This document shows, one piece after another, positions 45,082-54,319 of a stretch of 64,000 nucleotides of DNA. Source of the stretch: Thiotrichaceae bacterium (GTDB taxonomy: Bacteria > Pseudomonadota > Gammaproteobacteria > Beggiatoales > Beggiatoaceae); assembly GCA_028688145.1 (NCBI GenBank), contig JAQTYU010000015.1, positions 1 to 64,000 of the forward strand. Direction: 5' to 3'. Position numbers and translations under genes: made by a program. The notes below the pieces were generated by a model. That model saw nothing but the letters and a program-made list of their open reading frames with translations. It had not been told where the DNA came from and ran no database searches. How positions within the stretch are numbered: position 1 is the first letter of the stretch; each line of letters starts with the position of its first letter.

Positions 45082-46361
45082 TGGCAAGTTTCAGCATTTT
45101 AAACGGGCGCGTTATTGACCCTGCTGCACAATTAGATAGCGTTGTCACGGTGCACATTGCCGAGGGCAAAATCCTTGCCTTGGGCGACGCACCTGCGGAT
45201 TTCACAGCGGAATGGACGATTGACGCAACGGGGCAAATTATTTGCCCCGGTTTAGTCGATTTAAGCGTGCGTTTACGTGAACCCGGCGCAGAACAAAAAG
45301 GCACGATTCTTTCCGAAACCCGCGCCGCTGCAAGCTGTGGCATTACCAGCGTTTGCTGCCCGCCCGACACCAATCCGATTATTGACACCCCCGCCGTGGC
45401 AGAATTAATTCAATTACGCGCCCAGAAAGTTGGCATGTCAAAAGTTTATCCTTTGGGCGCATTAACGCAAGGTTTGGCAGGCACGCAGTTGACCGAAATG
45501 GGCAGTTTAAAACAAGCGGGCTGTTTGGGCATGAGCAATGCGCTAGAACCGATTGCAAATACTGAAGTGTTTCGCTATGCCTTGGAATATGCCGCAACCC
45601 ACGATTTAACCGTATTTTTGCAAGCCCAAGACTCGCATTTAGGGCGCAATGGCTGTATGCACGAAGGCGCAATTAGCACGCGTCTTGGTTTGGCGGGGAT
45701 TCCCGAAGCCGCAGAAACCATTGAAGTGGCACGCGATTTATTATTAATCGCACTCAGTGAAGTACGCGCCCATTTTGGCAAAATTTCCTGTGCACAAAGC
45801 GTAGACATGTTAAAACAAGCGCAAGACAAAGGCTTAAAAGTGACTGCGGATGTTGCTGTGCACCAGTTATTTTTAACCGACATGGACGTGTGCGACTATA
45901 ACAGCCATTGCCATGTGGTTCCGCCCTTACGCAGCCAACGCGATTTAGACAGTTTGCGCCAAGCTTTGAAACTGGGGATTATTCGCGCCATCAGTTCCGA
46001 CCATCAACCGCATGAACCTGACGCAAAAGACAGTCCTTTCATGATGACGGAAGCGGGAGTTTCAGGTTTAGACAGTTTGTTACCGCTGGTGCTGCGTTTG
46101 GCAGAAGAAATGGATGTGCCTTTGAGCAAAGCTTTAAGCTGGGTCACTTCTGAACCTGCCAAAATTTTAGGGATTGATGCGGGCAGTTTACGCCTTGGCG
46201 CAGCCGCCGATATTTGCATTTTTGATCCCGATTATCGTTGGCGTTTGAAAGCTGATGTCATGCACAGTATGGGGCACAATTCGCCATTTTTAGGTTGGGA
46301 ACTGGGCGGTCGCGTCACTCATACTTTAATCGATGGAAAAATTGTCTACACTTATGGTTAA
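45081..46361 (+). CDS. pyrX: Non-catalytic dihydroorotase-like subunit (PyrX type)
   Basis: 426 residues with the amidohydrolase fold of class I dihydroorotase, but key residues are missing. The zinc-binding HxH after Asp60 is Ser62-Val-Arg64 (DLSVRLRE instead of DxHxHLRE), and the NxD-type block reads PPDTNPII. In Pseudomonas and related bacteria such pseudo-dihydroorotases form a structural complex with PyrB. Overlap with pyrB by 1 bp supports a PyrB partner role. A functional PyrC must be encoded elsewhere. Confidence 0.88.
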   Translation: MASFSILNGRVIDPAAQLDSVVTVHIAEGKILALGDAPADFTAEWTIDATGQIICPGLVDLSVRLREPGAEQKGTILSETRAAASCGITSVCCPPDTNPIIDTPAVAELIQLRAQKVGMSKVYPLGALTQGLAGTQLTEMGSLKQAGCLGMSNALEPIANTEVFRYALEYAATHDLTVFLQAQDSHLGRNGCMHEGAISTRLGLAGIPEAAETIEVARDLLLIALSEVRAHFGKISCAQSVDMLKQAQDKGLKVTADVAVHQLFLTDMDVCDYNSHCHVVPPLRSQRDLDSLRQALKLGIIRAISSDHQPHEPDAKDSPFMMTEAGVSGLDSLLPLVLRLAEEMDVPLSKALSWVTSEPAKILGIDAGSLRLGAAADICIFDPDYRWRLKADVMHSMGHNSPFLGWELGGRVTHTLIDGKIVYTYG

Positions 46362-46385
46362 TCTGCAAAGCCCGAGCATTTAAAG

Positions 46386-47087
46386 ATGATCAATCTCGAA
46401 TCTATGCGTTTTCAAAATCAAGACGGTCGGCTGTTTTCTATTCGTCTGTTGCGTAAAAATGAATATTACGGTGATGATGACGCGTTCTTGTACAATTTGG
46501 ACGAGCCTAGCGTCGAGTTTTTTGATGCCAGCGGTTTTGACACGCAGGAAAATTTTGAGATTTTGGGTTATTTTACGGGAATACGTTGTGTGATCAGTGA
46601 AGTTTTTTCAGAACGCGCACAACGTAGTTTACCGTTCAGTGAGCATTTGGCGGTGTGGAGCATTTCAGACCACAATTTAGCCCATGTGCAACAATGGATT
46701 GCGGCACATTTAAGCGAATTGGAAAAAGAATTTATTCGAGATTTGCCATTTCTGCCCCCGTCTAAAAAGTCTTCAGAAACTCCCGTGGCGAAACCGCGTA
46801 AAACAGCGGCAATGCCTGTGAATCCGCCCCGCGCTCATCAAGATATTTTAGAAGAACGCCATATTCTCGAAGTGGGTTTGCCCGCCCAAGCTTGCGCTGA
46901 TCCTTTGGACAGTTGCGAGCGTTCCGCGAGTTTTTTACAACAGCAGTTAGAAGCAGCGTTGCGCACTTTGGATATTGCAGAAACGGCGGAAAGTGATAAT
47001 AAAGCAGCGGCGGTGCAAGTGCGGCTGCATATTTTGGATGCAAAACGCCAAGTTTTGAAGGCGTTGGGCTTGTTATATAAGGTTTAG
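46386..47087 (+). CDS. Uncharacterised protein downstream of pyrX
   Basis: 233 residues, soluble. N-terminal half (1-120) mixed alpha/beta with acidic clusters (YYGDDDAFLYNLDEPSVEFF); a Pro/Lys/Ala linker near 125-155; C-terminal helical part with a Cys-containing stretch. I know no family. It follows pyrX by 24 bp and could be part of that operon. A CDS here is supported by length and codon use, not by homology. Confidence 0.55.
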   Translation: MINLESMRFQNQDGRLFSIRLLRKNEYYGDDDAFLYNLDEPSVEFFDASGFDTQENFEILGYFTGIRCVISEVFSERAQRSLPFSEHLAVWSISDHNLAHVQQWIAAHLSELEKEFIRDLPFLPPSKKSSETPVAKPRKTAAMPVNPPRAHQDILEERHILEVGLPAQACADPLDSCERSASFLQQQLEAALRTLDIAETAESDNKAAAVQVRLHILDAKRQVLKALGLLYKV

Positions 47088-47236
47088 ACTTCTTCAACAA
47101 GTGTAGGGTGTATAAGCGTAGCGTCATACACCTATGATCTAAAAATGCCTAAATTCTATTTGAATAGCCTGCTTGCTCTGGTGCATGGCGGCTATGCCTT
47201 ATGCACCCTACGTTTTCTAAATCTCGATCTAACTCA

Positions 47237-47269
47237 AGACCTGCTAGGTTTTTGAAACCTAGCAGGTCT
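47237..47269. repeat. AGACCTGCTAGG hairpin, copy 1
   Basis: 15-bp perfect arms AGACCTGCTAGGTTT/AAACCTAGCAGGTCT with a 3-nt loop. A second copy with 16-bp arms lies at 50242-50274. A looser inverted repeat (TAGGGTGTATAAGCG... TTATGCACCCTA, about 47103-47212) precedes it. Confidence 0.85.
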
Positions 47270-47331
47270 GATTTTCTAATCTTAGAAATCCCCGCTTATT
47301 AATTTACTAACGAACTCCCCAGATAATCCCC

Positions 47332-47456
47332 TATAATAGCGGCCATGCTTGACTATGGCGGCTCGCGTCCCCATACATATACCTCTAGCGATCATGCTTG
47401 CAGATAAAAACTATCATGCCGCTGGGCATAAGCCGTTATTTTGTTAGGAAGTTCTC
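47332..47456 (+). promoter_or_regulatory. Possible metX promoter and structured leader
   Basis: A consensus -10 TATAAT (47332-47337) is followed by an imperfect hairpin AGCGGCCAT/ATGGCGGCT (47338-47363) and a 93-nt G+C-mixed leader with ATCATGC direct repeats before metX. No -35 match. It does not resemble the SAM-I or SAM-II riboswitch cores I know. The rest of the 369-bp gap holds repeats only. Confidence 0.35.
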
Positions 47457-48614
47457 ATGCCTGAAATTTTACCGCCCGACTCTGTCGGCTTGGTGACTCC
47501 TCAAACTGCACATTTTACGATCCCGCTGGCACTAGACTGCGGGCGCGTGTTGCCGAGCTATGATTTAACCTATGAAACCTATGGCACCTTGAATGCCGCC
47601 TGTAGCAATGGCGTGCTCATTTGTCATGCCCTCAGTGGCGATCATCATGCAGCGGGCTATCACAGCACACAAGATAAAAAACCGGGCTGGTGGGACAGTG
47701 CAATTGGACCTGGAAAACCGATTGATACCAATAAGTTTTTCGTGGTTTCCCTGAATAATCTCGGCGGCTGCAAAGGTTCGACAGGGCCTGTCACGGTGAA
47801 TCCTGAAACGGGGAAACCCTTTGGCCCGGATTTCCCCATCATCACCGTGCGCGATTGGGTGACCAGTCAAGCGCGTTTAGGGGACATGCTTGGGATTTCG
47901 CAATGGGCGGCAGTGATTGGGGGAAGTCTTGGCGGAATGCAAGCCTTGCAATGGTCGATTCAATATCCCGACCGCTTGCGACATTGCATTGTGATTGCCG
48001 CCGCGCCCAAATTATCTGCACAAAATATCGCGTTTAATGAAGTTGCACGCCAAGCGATTCTCAGCGATCCCGAATTTTATGCAGGCAATTATTACGAATA
48101 CAACACCGTGCCGCGCCGTGGTTTGATGTTGGCGCGAATGGTGGGACATATCACTTATTTATCCGATGACTCGATGCGTGCCAAATTCGGGCGCGAATTG
48201 CGCGAGGCGAAGGGCAAATTAAACTACGGTTTTGATGAAGCCGAGTTTCAAGTGGAAAGTTATCTGCGTTATCAAGGGCGTTCCTTCGTGGATCGTTTCG
48301 ATGCCAATACTTATTTACTGATGACCAAAGCCTTGGATTATTTCGACCCCGCTGCGGACTATGGCGACAATCTCACCGCTGCTTTGAAAGAGGTACAAGC
48401 TAAATTTTTGCTGATTTCTTTCACCAGCGACTGGCGATTTTCATCAGCGCGTTCGCGGGAAATTGTCAAAGCTTTGCTCGACAATCGTAAAATTGTAAGT
48501 TTCACCGAAATTGAATCCCCTGATGGACATGACGCATTTTTAATGCCGATTGAGCCTTATATGCAAGTCTTTGAAGCCTATATGAAACGGGTTGCCTCAG
48601 GAGTCCAGCCATGA
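47457..48614 (+). CDS. metX: Homoserine O-acyltransferase MetX
   Basis: 385 residues, alpha/beta hydrolase fold. [14 protein letters not shown] (oxyanion region), nucleophile Ser157 in [12 protein letters not shown], catalytic Asp in FTSDWRF and His in SPDGHDAFL. It acylates homoserine for methionine synthesis. The [10 protein letters not shown] segment resembles the succinyl-CoA-using MetX of Pseudomonas type; this preference is inference. It overlaps metW by 4 bp. Confidence 0.93.
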   Translation: MPEILPPDSVGLVTPQTAHFTIPLALDCGRVLPSYDLTYETYGTLNAACSNGVLICHALSGDHHAAGYHSTQDKKPGWWDSAIGPGKPIDTNKFFVVSLNNLGGCKGSTGPVTVNPETGKPFGPDFPIITVRDWVTSQARLGDMLGISQWAAVIGGSLGGMQALQWSIQYPDRLRHCIVIAAAPKLSAQNIAFNEVARQAILSDPEFYAGNYYEYNTVPRRGLMLARMVGHITYLSDDSMRAKFGRELREAKGKLNYGFDEAEFQVESYLRYQGRSFVDRFDANTYLLMTKALDYFDPAADYGDNLTAALKEVQAKFLLISFTSDWRFSSARSREIVKALLDNRKIVSFTEIESPDGHDAFLMPIEPYMQVFEAYMKRVASGVQP

Positions 48615-49210
48615 GCTTACGCAGTGATTTAGCCCTGATCAGCGAATGGATCAAACCCAATGCCCATGTCTTGGATTTGGGCTGTGGCGATGGCACTTTA
48701 TTGGCACATTTACGCGATACCCGCCAAGTTACGGGCTATGGTTTAGAAATCGACCCTGACAATATTACTCGCTGCATTGAAGCCGATATTAATGTGATTC
48801 AAAGCGATTTGAACCAAGGTTTAGCGGAGTTTGCAAACCACAGTTTTGATTATGTGATCATGACCCAAACTTTGCAGGCGGTGGAGCGACCCGATAGATT
48901 ATTAACCGAGATGTTGCGCGTGGGCGAGGAAGGGATTGTGACTTTTCCCAACTTTGGCTATTGGAAATCGCGCTTACAATTGTTTACCAAGGGAAAAATG
49001 CCCGTTTCGGACGCTTTGCCCAATACCTGGTATGACACCGACAACACGCATTTATGCACCGTACGGGATTTTGAAGATTTATGCGCGCTGCATAATATTG
49101 AAATTTTGCGCTGGGCGGCGGTCGATTTACAACATCGCACCAGCCGCTGGATGAATTTAATGCCGAATTTACTCGGAGAAGTGGCGTTATACCACTTTCA
49201 CCGCAAATAA
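48611..49210 (+). CDS. metW: Methionine biosynthesis protein MetW
   Basis: 199 residues. Class I methyltransferase-like SAM motif [15 protein letters not shown], then the MetW-typical [13 protein letters not shown] and [14 protein letters not shown], and [16 protein letters not shown] at the end. MetW always travels with MetX and is needed for methionine synthesis in many proteobacteria. The 4-bp overlap with metX supports coupling. Confidence 0.95.
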   Translation: MSLRSDLALISEWIKPNAHVLDLGCGDGTLLAHLRDTRQVTGYGLEIDPDNITRCIEADINVIQSDLNQGLAEFANHSFDYVIMTQTLQAVERPDRLLTEMLRVGEEGIVTFPNFGYWKSRLQLFTKGKMPVSDALPNTWYDTDNTHLCTVRDFEDLCALHNIEILRWAAVDLQHRTSRWMNLMPNLLGEVALYHFHRK

Positions 49211-49265
49211 GTTTGTGTGCTTTGTCTGCTTGGCAAAGCACGCCCCGCCGAGTTGTCCTTTCCCC

Positions 49266-50213
49266 ATGCAAAAACACCTGATTCGCCGCGCCTTATTCAC
49301 CGTGGGCTTTGTATTTTTATTGCTGTTGCTGTGGCACAGTGCGGACCAATTGCTGAAATTGTTACAACATTTGCACTGGGGTTATTTTGCCTTATCGGTG
49401 CTGGTGGGGATTTTTGTAAATTTTATCGCCAGCCTGTTTTTTAAACAGTTGCTTGGAAAATATACGATTCACGTTTCACAATTCATGATTTGTAAGCTGT
49501 TTTTCTTTGGACAAATTACCAAATATATTCCGGGCAAAGTTTGGGCCTTGTGGTATCAAACCACGTTGTTGCAAACCTTGGGTTCAACCAGCGCATTAAT
49601 TTTTGCAAATTTCGATTTAATGGGCGTTTTGCTGATTAATGTCAGCGCGATTACTTTGAGTCTATTATTGCTGAAATACAGTATAAGCCTTGCAATCTTG
49701 GTATTTATCGCAGGTTTGTTCGCAAGCTGGATAGTTGCAGCCTATTGTCCCATTTATATTATTTTTAAAAAAATTATCAGTTATTTCAAAAAAATGCAGC
49801 ATAAAGTTTGTGACTGTCATCCTAAATTGGCATTTAGTAAGCTTGCTTTATTTTATGTGTTGTTTGCGCTGGGTAATTTTACTGCACAATTATTAATGCT
49901 CTATGCGGTATTCAATTTCAGCACGGAAGAAGCGACGCAATATATTATTTATTTAGGTTTAGGCTGGATTGTGGGGGTGTTGGCAATCATTGCGCCGGGC
50001 GGGATTGGGATTAAAGAATTCTTCTTTGTATTTTTTGCCCACCTATCCAATCAAGCGATTTCTTTGGAAGTGCTCACTTCAATTGCGGTGGTTTCACGTT
50101 TTTGGCAAATTCTGCAAGAACTGCTTGGGGTGTCGCTGGTGATGGGCTATGAGAAAGTGTTTAAGAAAGAGCCTAAACATGAAACACTCGGGTCTGGGCA
50201 TGACATTAAATAG
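49266..50213 (+). CDS. Lysylphosphatidylglycerol synthase-TM-like membrane protein
   Basis: 315 residues from ATG 49266 (the frame is open further upstream but without a ribosome-binding site). About eight hydrophobic helices and the motif FFFGQITKYIPGKVWAL, plus GWIVGVLAIIAPGGIGIKEF, as in the LPG_synthase_TM/AglD-like family of flippase-like proteins. There is no soluble synthase domain, so it is not MprF. It probably moves or protects a lipid-linked substrate. 55 bp after metW. Confidence 0.75.
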   Translation: MQKHLIRRALFTVGFVFLLLLLWHSADQLLKLLQHLHWGYFALSVLVGIFVNFIASLFFKQLLGKYTIHVSQFMICKLFFFGQITKYIPGKVWALWYQTTLLQTLGSTSALIFANFDLMGVLLINVSAITLSLLLLKYSISLAILVFIAGLFASWIVAAYCPIYIIFKKIISYFKKMQHKVCDCHPKLAFSKLALFYVLFALGNFTAQLLMLYAVFNFSTEEATQYIIYLGLGWIVGVLAIIAPGGIGIKEFFFVFFAHLSNQAISLEVLTSIAVVSRFWQILQELLGVSLVMGYEKVFKKEPKHETLGSGHDIK

Positions 50214-50241
50214 CTTTGCCGCTTGCCAATGCGAATTACTC

Positions 50242-50274
50242 AGACCTGCTAGGTTTTTAAAACCTAGCAGGTCT
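50242..50274. repeat. AGACCTGCTAGG hairpin, copy 2
   Basis: 16-bp perfect arms AGACCTGCTAGGTTTT/AAAACCTAGCAGGTCT with a 1-base gap, so the innermost pairs must open into a loop. Same element as at 47237. It lies between convergent genes and probably helps end both transcripts. Confidence 0.85.
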
Positions 50275-50303
50275 TGGGAAAAACTGTCGAAACGGTTTTC
50301 TAC

Positions 50304-51737
50304 CTAACGATAATAATTGTCAGGATTATACAAATGGTAAACATCCAGCGGATTTAAACGTGGCAATTGGATATAACGTTGCCCTTGCGCATCCTGCTTT
50401 TCATATTTCGCTTGTTGAATCACGACATTAGCTTCTTCTTTTTCAGCAGGATATTTCAGATAAGACGCTTCTTTAATATCTTCGACCAAATAATCAACCC
50501 ATTTCAATTTCACCGCTGCATCGCCAAATTCGCGCCAGTTACCATCAGAATTGTGCTGATACATTTGTTCAATCATCGTCTGTAAACTTAAACCCATTTT
50601 CTCAGCGACAGGCTGCATCACCCGTTTTGCCCATTCTTTGGTCATTTGTAGCTGTTCTTGTTGCTGGGTGACATTACCCGCGAAATTGCCCCAAACTTGA
50701 TGATGAATAATAATCGCATCAGGATAGGCAAAAGAACGTTTTGCCAAAGTGGTAATCACCGCCGCCATACTTGCCGCAAAGGATTTGACCACCACATAAA
50801 CAGGGGCGCGGCTGTTTTGCATGGCTTTCACAATCTTCGAGCCTTCCATCACCGAACCGCCCGCACAATAATCAATCACCAAAAAAATCGGATATTCAGG
50901 ATTCTTATTGTTAAAAAAATTAATGCGTTCAGTCACATAATCCGCAAAACCCGCAAAAATGAAACCATTCAAACTGATGCGCCGATCACTGATTATCAAA
51001 TGCCCGTTACTGTATGGCTCTTTCAAATATTCAATCGGTTTTTCAACTAAGGTTTCCCATTCACGCTGCTTTTCATAAGTCGCAATTTTTTGCGCCAACT
51101 CTTCAGCATGTTGATTTTTCTTAAGCTTATCAAACTCGATTTTCTGAACTTCAACATTGATTTTCGTGACATCGAGTTGATATTGTAATTCTTGTTGTTT
51201 ATTACGCTCTTCTAATAAAGCATTTTGCATCACAAGCTTAGTGTGTTCTACTTCATTTTCTGCATGGCTTTGAATACGTTTGGCTTCCTCAACCGCATTT
51301 TGCAGTTCTAAACGATCTTTCGAGCCACTGAGTTCAAATAAAGCCTGTGCTTGTTTGGCGGCTGTCACTTCATTTTGCAGGTTGAGTTTTTCTTTCTCAG
51401 CGGTCAATTTTGCCAATTCTTGCCGCATTTTCTCCAAGACCAATTCATTTTCCAGATTGAGGCGTTCTTTATCCTGCTGCAATTGGAGTAACTCGGTTTC
51501 ATGCTTTTCCGCGTGCACGATATTTTCAAGCGTGAGCTTAGATTTCTCTAATTTCAACCGCTCGATTTCTTGCGTCAATTCTTCAACGTGTTTGTCAGGC
51601 TCACGCGATTTATTAACTTCAGGGGTGGCGGTTTTATTTTTGGAGGATTCTGAGCTATAACTGTTTAAACTCAGGATCACACTAAATAGCGTCGCCAAGA
51701 GCACGCTATAAAACAAGGAGTGTTTCAAGGGCATCAT
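50304..51737 (-). CDS. Exported ClpP-like protease with long coiled coil
   Basis: 477 residues. N-terminal signal peptide or signal anchor (about 5-27), a Ser/Lys/Glu-rich stretch, then a very long Glu/Lys/Leu coiled coil (about 48-225) containing repeats of the type LxLENELxLEKM, and a C-terminal ClpP/crotonase-fold domain (about 240-450). The active site looks intact: Ser323 in SFAASMAAVI, His345/346 in IIIHHQ, and VIDYCAGGSVMEGSK as the substrate-binding strand. ClpP homologues normally act in the cytoplasm with an ATPase; this one has its own stalk and should lie outside the inner membrane. The start at 51737 fits the signal peptide. Confidence 0.75.
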   Translation of the reverse strand: MMPLKHSLFYSVLLATLFSVILSLNSYSSESSKNKTATPEVNKSREPDKHVEELTQEIERLKLEKSKLTLENIVHAEKHETELLQLQQDKERLNLENELVLEKMRQELAKLTAEKEKLNLQNEVTAAKQAQALFELSGSKDRLELQNAVEEAKRIQSHAENEVEHTKLVMQNALLEERNKQQELQYQLDVTKINVEVQKIEFDKLKKNQHAEELAQKIATYEKQREWETLVEKPIEYLKEPYSNGHLIISDRRISLNGFIFAGFADYVTERINFFNNKNPEYPIFLVIDYCAGGSVMEGSKIVKAMQNSRAPVYVVVKSFAASMAAVITTLAKRSFAYPDAIIIHHQVWGNFAGNVTQQQEQLQMTKEWAKRVMQPVAEKMGLSLQTMIEQMYQHNSDGNWREFGDAAVKLKWVDYLVEDIKEASYLKYPAEKEEANVVIQQAKYEKQDAQGQRYIQLPRLNPLDVYHLYNPDNYYR

Positions 51738-51819
51738 TTTTAGAATGGGAAAAGGAAGGAGAGATACGCGCTATAATTAACAGATTATCAGCTTGATATC
51801 AATGCTTTAAACTAATAAT

Positions 51820-53592
51820 TCATTGATGTTTGGCATTTTCGTGTAAAAAATGCCGAATCATATTTTTATGACTGTTTTTAACCAACAAATCCGTGATCGC
51901 TTCCACAGCAAGCGGCGGGCTGAATAAATAGCCTTGCACGACTTCACAACCTCGCAAGTGTAAAAATGCCAATTGTTCGGGCGTTTCCACACCTTCGGCA
52001 ATCACTTGAATTTGTAAACTGTGTGCCATTGCAATGATCGCGCTGGTGATTGCGGCATCATCATTGTCGGTGCAAATATCTTGAATAAATGAGCGGTCAA
52101 TTTTCAACACATCCACAGGAAAACGCTTCAAATAACTGAGTGAAGAATAACCTGTTCCAAAATCATCAATCGCAATATGAATACCCATCTCGCGTAACTC
52201 ATGCAAAATAGTTTTACTTTTTTTGTCGCGCCCTTCTTCAAACAACACACTTTCTGTGAGTTCGAGTTCTAAATATTCAGGTTCTAATTGGGTAGCTTCA
52301 AGTGCATTTTTAATCGACTGCAACAAGTTATTTTGCTGAAATTGTCGGCAGGAAAGATTAACGGCAACGCGCATGTTTGGCAAACCCAAGGTTTGCCAGT
52401 GTTTATTCTGGGCGGCGGCAGCGTTCAAAATCCATTCACCCATGGGAATAATTAAACCGCTTTCTTCCGCCAAAGAAATAAAATGATTCGGACCTAATAA
52501 ACCTAATTCGGGATGTTGCCAGCGAACCAAGGCTTCTAAGCCCGTGATTCGTCCACTGCGTAATTCAACCTGTGGCTGATAATACAAGCGCAACTCATCG
52601 CGCGCCAAAACTTTCCGCAGTTGATTTTCCATAATCAAACGTTTGAAAGTGGCGGTATTCATTTCAGCGGCAAAAAATTGGGAGTTATTTTTGCCTTGCC
52701 CTTTGGCGCGGAACATCGCGGTTTCTGCATTTTTCAACAGGTCTAAGGCTTCGTCACCATCGACAGGATAAATGCTGATACCAATACTCGCAGTAATAAA
52801 AACTTCGTGACTGTCGAGTAAAAAGGGTTTGTTCAGGGATTCTAATAATTTTTTCGCCAAGGCAGAGGCTTCTTTGGCGGGAGTTGCGCCTAACTCTTGC
52901 ACAATCACGAATTTGTCACCGCTGATGCGAGCAATGGTGGCAGGGGGAAGTATATTACGTAATAGGCGTTGTGAAACTTCATATAATAATTTGTCGCCGA
53001 TTTCGTGCCCAAAGGATTCGTTAATTACTTGGAAACCGTCTAAGTCCAAAGAAAATAAGGCAATATTGTGCTCATCGCCACTGTCCAGCGTTTTCATGTG
53101 CAGTAATGCACTTTTAATACGTTCAATCAGTAAATGACGATTCGGTAAACCTGTTAATACATCGTAGTTGGATAAGTAACTTAACTTATCGGCGGTTTCT
53201 ACTAAACGACGATAGCGATTGAGGCGAGTAATGGTGCGTACCCGCGCCCGTAATTCTGCGCCATCAAAAGGCTTACTCATGAAATCATCCGCGCCCATTT
53301 CCAACCCTAAAATGCGCGAATCTCGATCATCCAGCGCGGTCAACATCACGATTGGCAATTCCGCCAAGCGTGGATTAGCGCGTAATTGTTGGCACACTTG
53401 ATAGCCATTCATGTCGGGCATGATCACATCAAGCAGCATTAAATCAGGAATAAATTGATTGGCTTTTTCTAAGGCATCCTGCCCATTTTCAGCGAAAACC
53501 AGTTTATAACCTTCGCCCGCTAGCAACATTTCTACGGTTGAACGTGAAATAAGTTCATCATCCACAATTAAAATGGTGCTTTGTTCTGCCAT
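51820..53592 (-). CDS. REC-GGDEF-EAL response regulator
   Basis: 590 residues. Receiver domain (1-125) with Asp11/Asp12, phospho-acceptor Asp55 in MLLDVIMPD and Lys in the FMSKPF motif. The GGDEF domain (about 150-300) has SGDKF where GGDEF is expected, so it is unlikely to make cyclic-di-GMP. The EAL domain (about 320-575) keeps EALVRW, the ELTES block, DDFGTGYSSLSYL and VIAEGVET, so it should be an active phosphodiesterase. 19 bp after the single-domain response regulator, probably co-transcribed. Confidence 0.93.
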   Translation of the reverse strand: MAEQSTILIVDDELISRSTVEMLLAGEGYKLVFAENGQDALEKANQFIPDLMLLDVIMPDMNGYQVCQQLRANPRLAELPIVMLTALDDRDSRILGLEMGADDFMSKPFDGAELRARVRTITRLNRYRRLVETADKLSYLSNYDVLTGLPNRHLLIERIKSALLHMKTLDSGDEHNIALFSLDLDGFQVINESFGHEIGDKLLYEVSQRLLRNILPPATIARISGDKFVIVQELGATPAKEASALAKKLLESLNKPFLLDSHEVFITASIGISIYPVDGDEALDLLKNAETAMFRAKGQGKNNSQFFAAEMNTATFKRLIMENQLRKVLARDELRLYYQPQVELRSGRITGLEALVRWQHPELGLLGPNHFISLAEESGLIIPMGEWILNAAAAQNKHWQTLGLPNMRVAVNLSCRQFQQNNLLQSIKNALEATQLEPEYLELELTESVLFEEGRDKKSKTILHELREMGIHIAIDDFGTGYSSLSYLKRFPVDVLKIDRSFIQDICTDNDDAAITSAIIAMAHSLQIQVIAEGVETPEQLAFLHLRGCEVVQGYLFSPPLAVEAITDLLVKNSHKNMIRHFLHENAKHQ

Positions 53593-53611
53593 GATGGAAA
53601 GTTTGATAATT

Positions 53612-53998
53612 TTAAGTTTCAGGGTGAGGTGTAAACAATTTACGAATTTGTTCGTGTAATTGAGTGCGGTTAAAGGGTTTGCAAATCACTTGATCTGCAC
53701 CGACATCTAAACAACGTTGACGCGCGACGGGATCATCCCACGCAGTGATCATAATGATAGGTAACTTTAGAAAATTTGGCATTGCCCGCAAACGCCGACA
53801 AACTTCAAAGCCATTGATACCCGGCATCATGACATCTAAAAATACGATGTCTGGATTCAGGGTCTCGGCTTTTTCCAAACCTTGCACACCATCTTCTGCA
53901 AAAAACAAGCTGTGCTGATCATCTTCGAGTAAAGCTTCCATGGTGTAACGCGAAACCACTTCATCATCAATAATTAAAATGTTGATTTTATTGTTCAT
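53612..53998 (-). CDS. Single-domain response regulator
   Basis: 128 residues from the ATG at 53998; the longer frame to 54064 has no receiver homology. A lone REC domain with the ILIIDDEVVS acid pair, phospho-acceptor Asp in IVFLDVMMPG and Lys in VICKPF. No output domain. It is the first gene of a pair with the REC-GGDEF-EAL protein, whose receiver it closely resembles, so the two may compete for one kinase. No kinase is adjacent. Confidence 0.88.
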   Translation of the reverse strand: MNNKINILIIDDEVVSRYTMEALLEDDQHSLFFAEDGVQGLEKAETLNPDIVFLDVMMPGINGFEVCRRLRAMPNFLKLPIIMITAWDDPVARQRCLDVGADQVICKPFNRTQLHEQIRKLFTPHPET

Positions 53999-54319
53999 GC
54001 TTTCTATCCCTGTACAGTTACAACAGAACTCACTCATCATGAATACAGGATTAAAATACTGCATTCACTGATAATGGCATTATTAACCGTATCATTATAA
54101 CCATTCTTTGGATAGTTAAAATAATAGTCTGTTCTATAAGAACAGAACAAACCAACTCTTTATTGAGGAACTTGTGGCATTAGCAAAGCAAAGCTCGTAC
54201 CAACTAGGCAGAAAATCGGTCAATTCCACCTAGTTAATACGAGTCTGATCTGAAGAGTGAGAAAGGAACTATCATAAACACAAGATGATAAAAGTCTTAA
54301 CCTCTTGTGGAAAAAGGGA
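53999..54319. other. Intergenic region upstream of the response regulator pair
   Basis: 321 bases, no gene. CTGTTCT-ATA-AGAACAG at 54129-54145 is a perfect short palindrome that could be an operator for the response regulators. CACAAGA (54279-54285) and TCTTGTG (54303-54309) can pair downstream of the next minus-strand gene's coding end and may be its terminator. Confidence 0.4.

Noticed and set aside
47338..47456. SAM riboswitch before metX
   Set aside because: The hairpin and leader do not show the conserved cores of the SAM-I or SAM-II classes known to me. A covariance-model search would decide.
54129..54145. LexA (SOS) box
   Set aside because: CTGTTCT-ATA-AGAACAG has CTGT and ACAG spaced by 9 bases, not the 8 of the gammaproteobacterial LexA box, and it is not next to an SOS gene.
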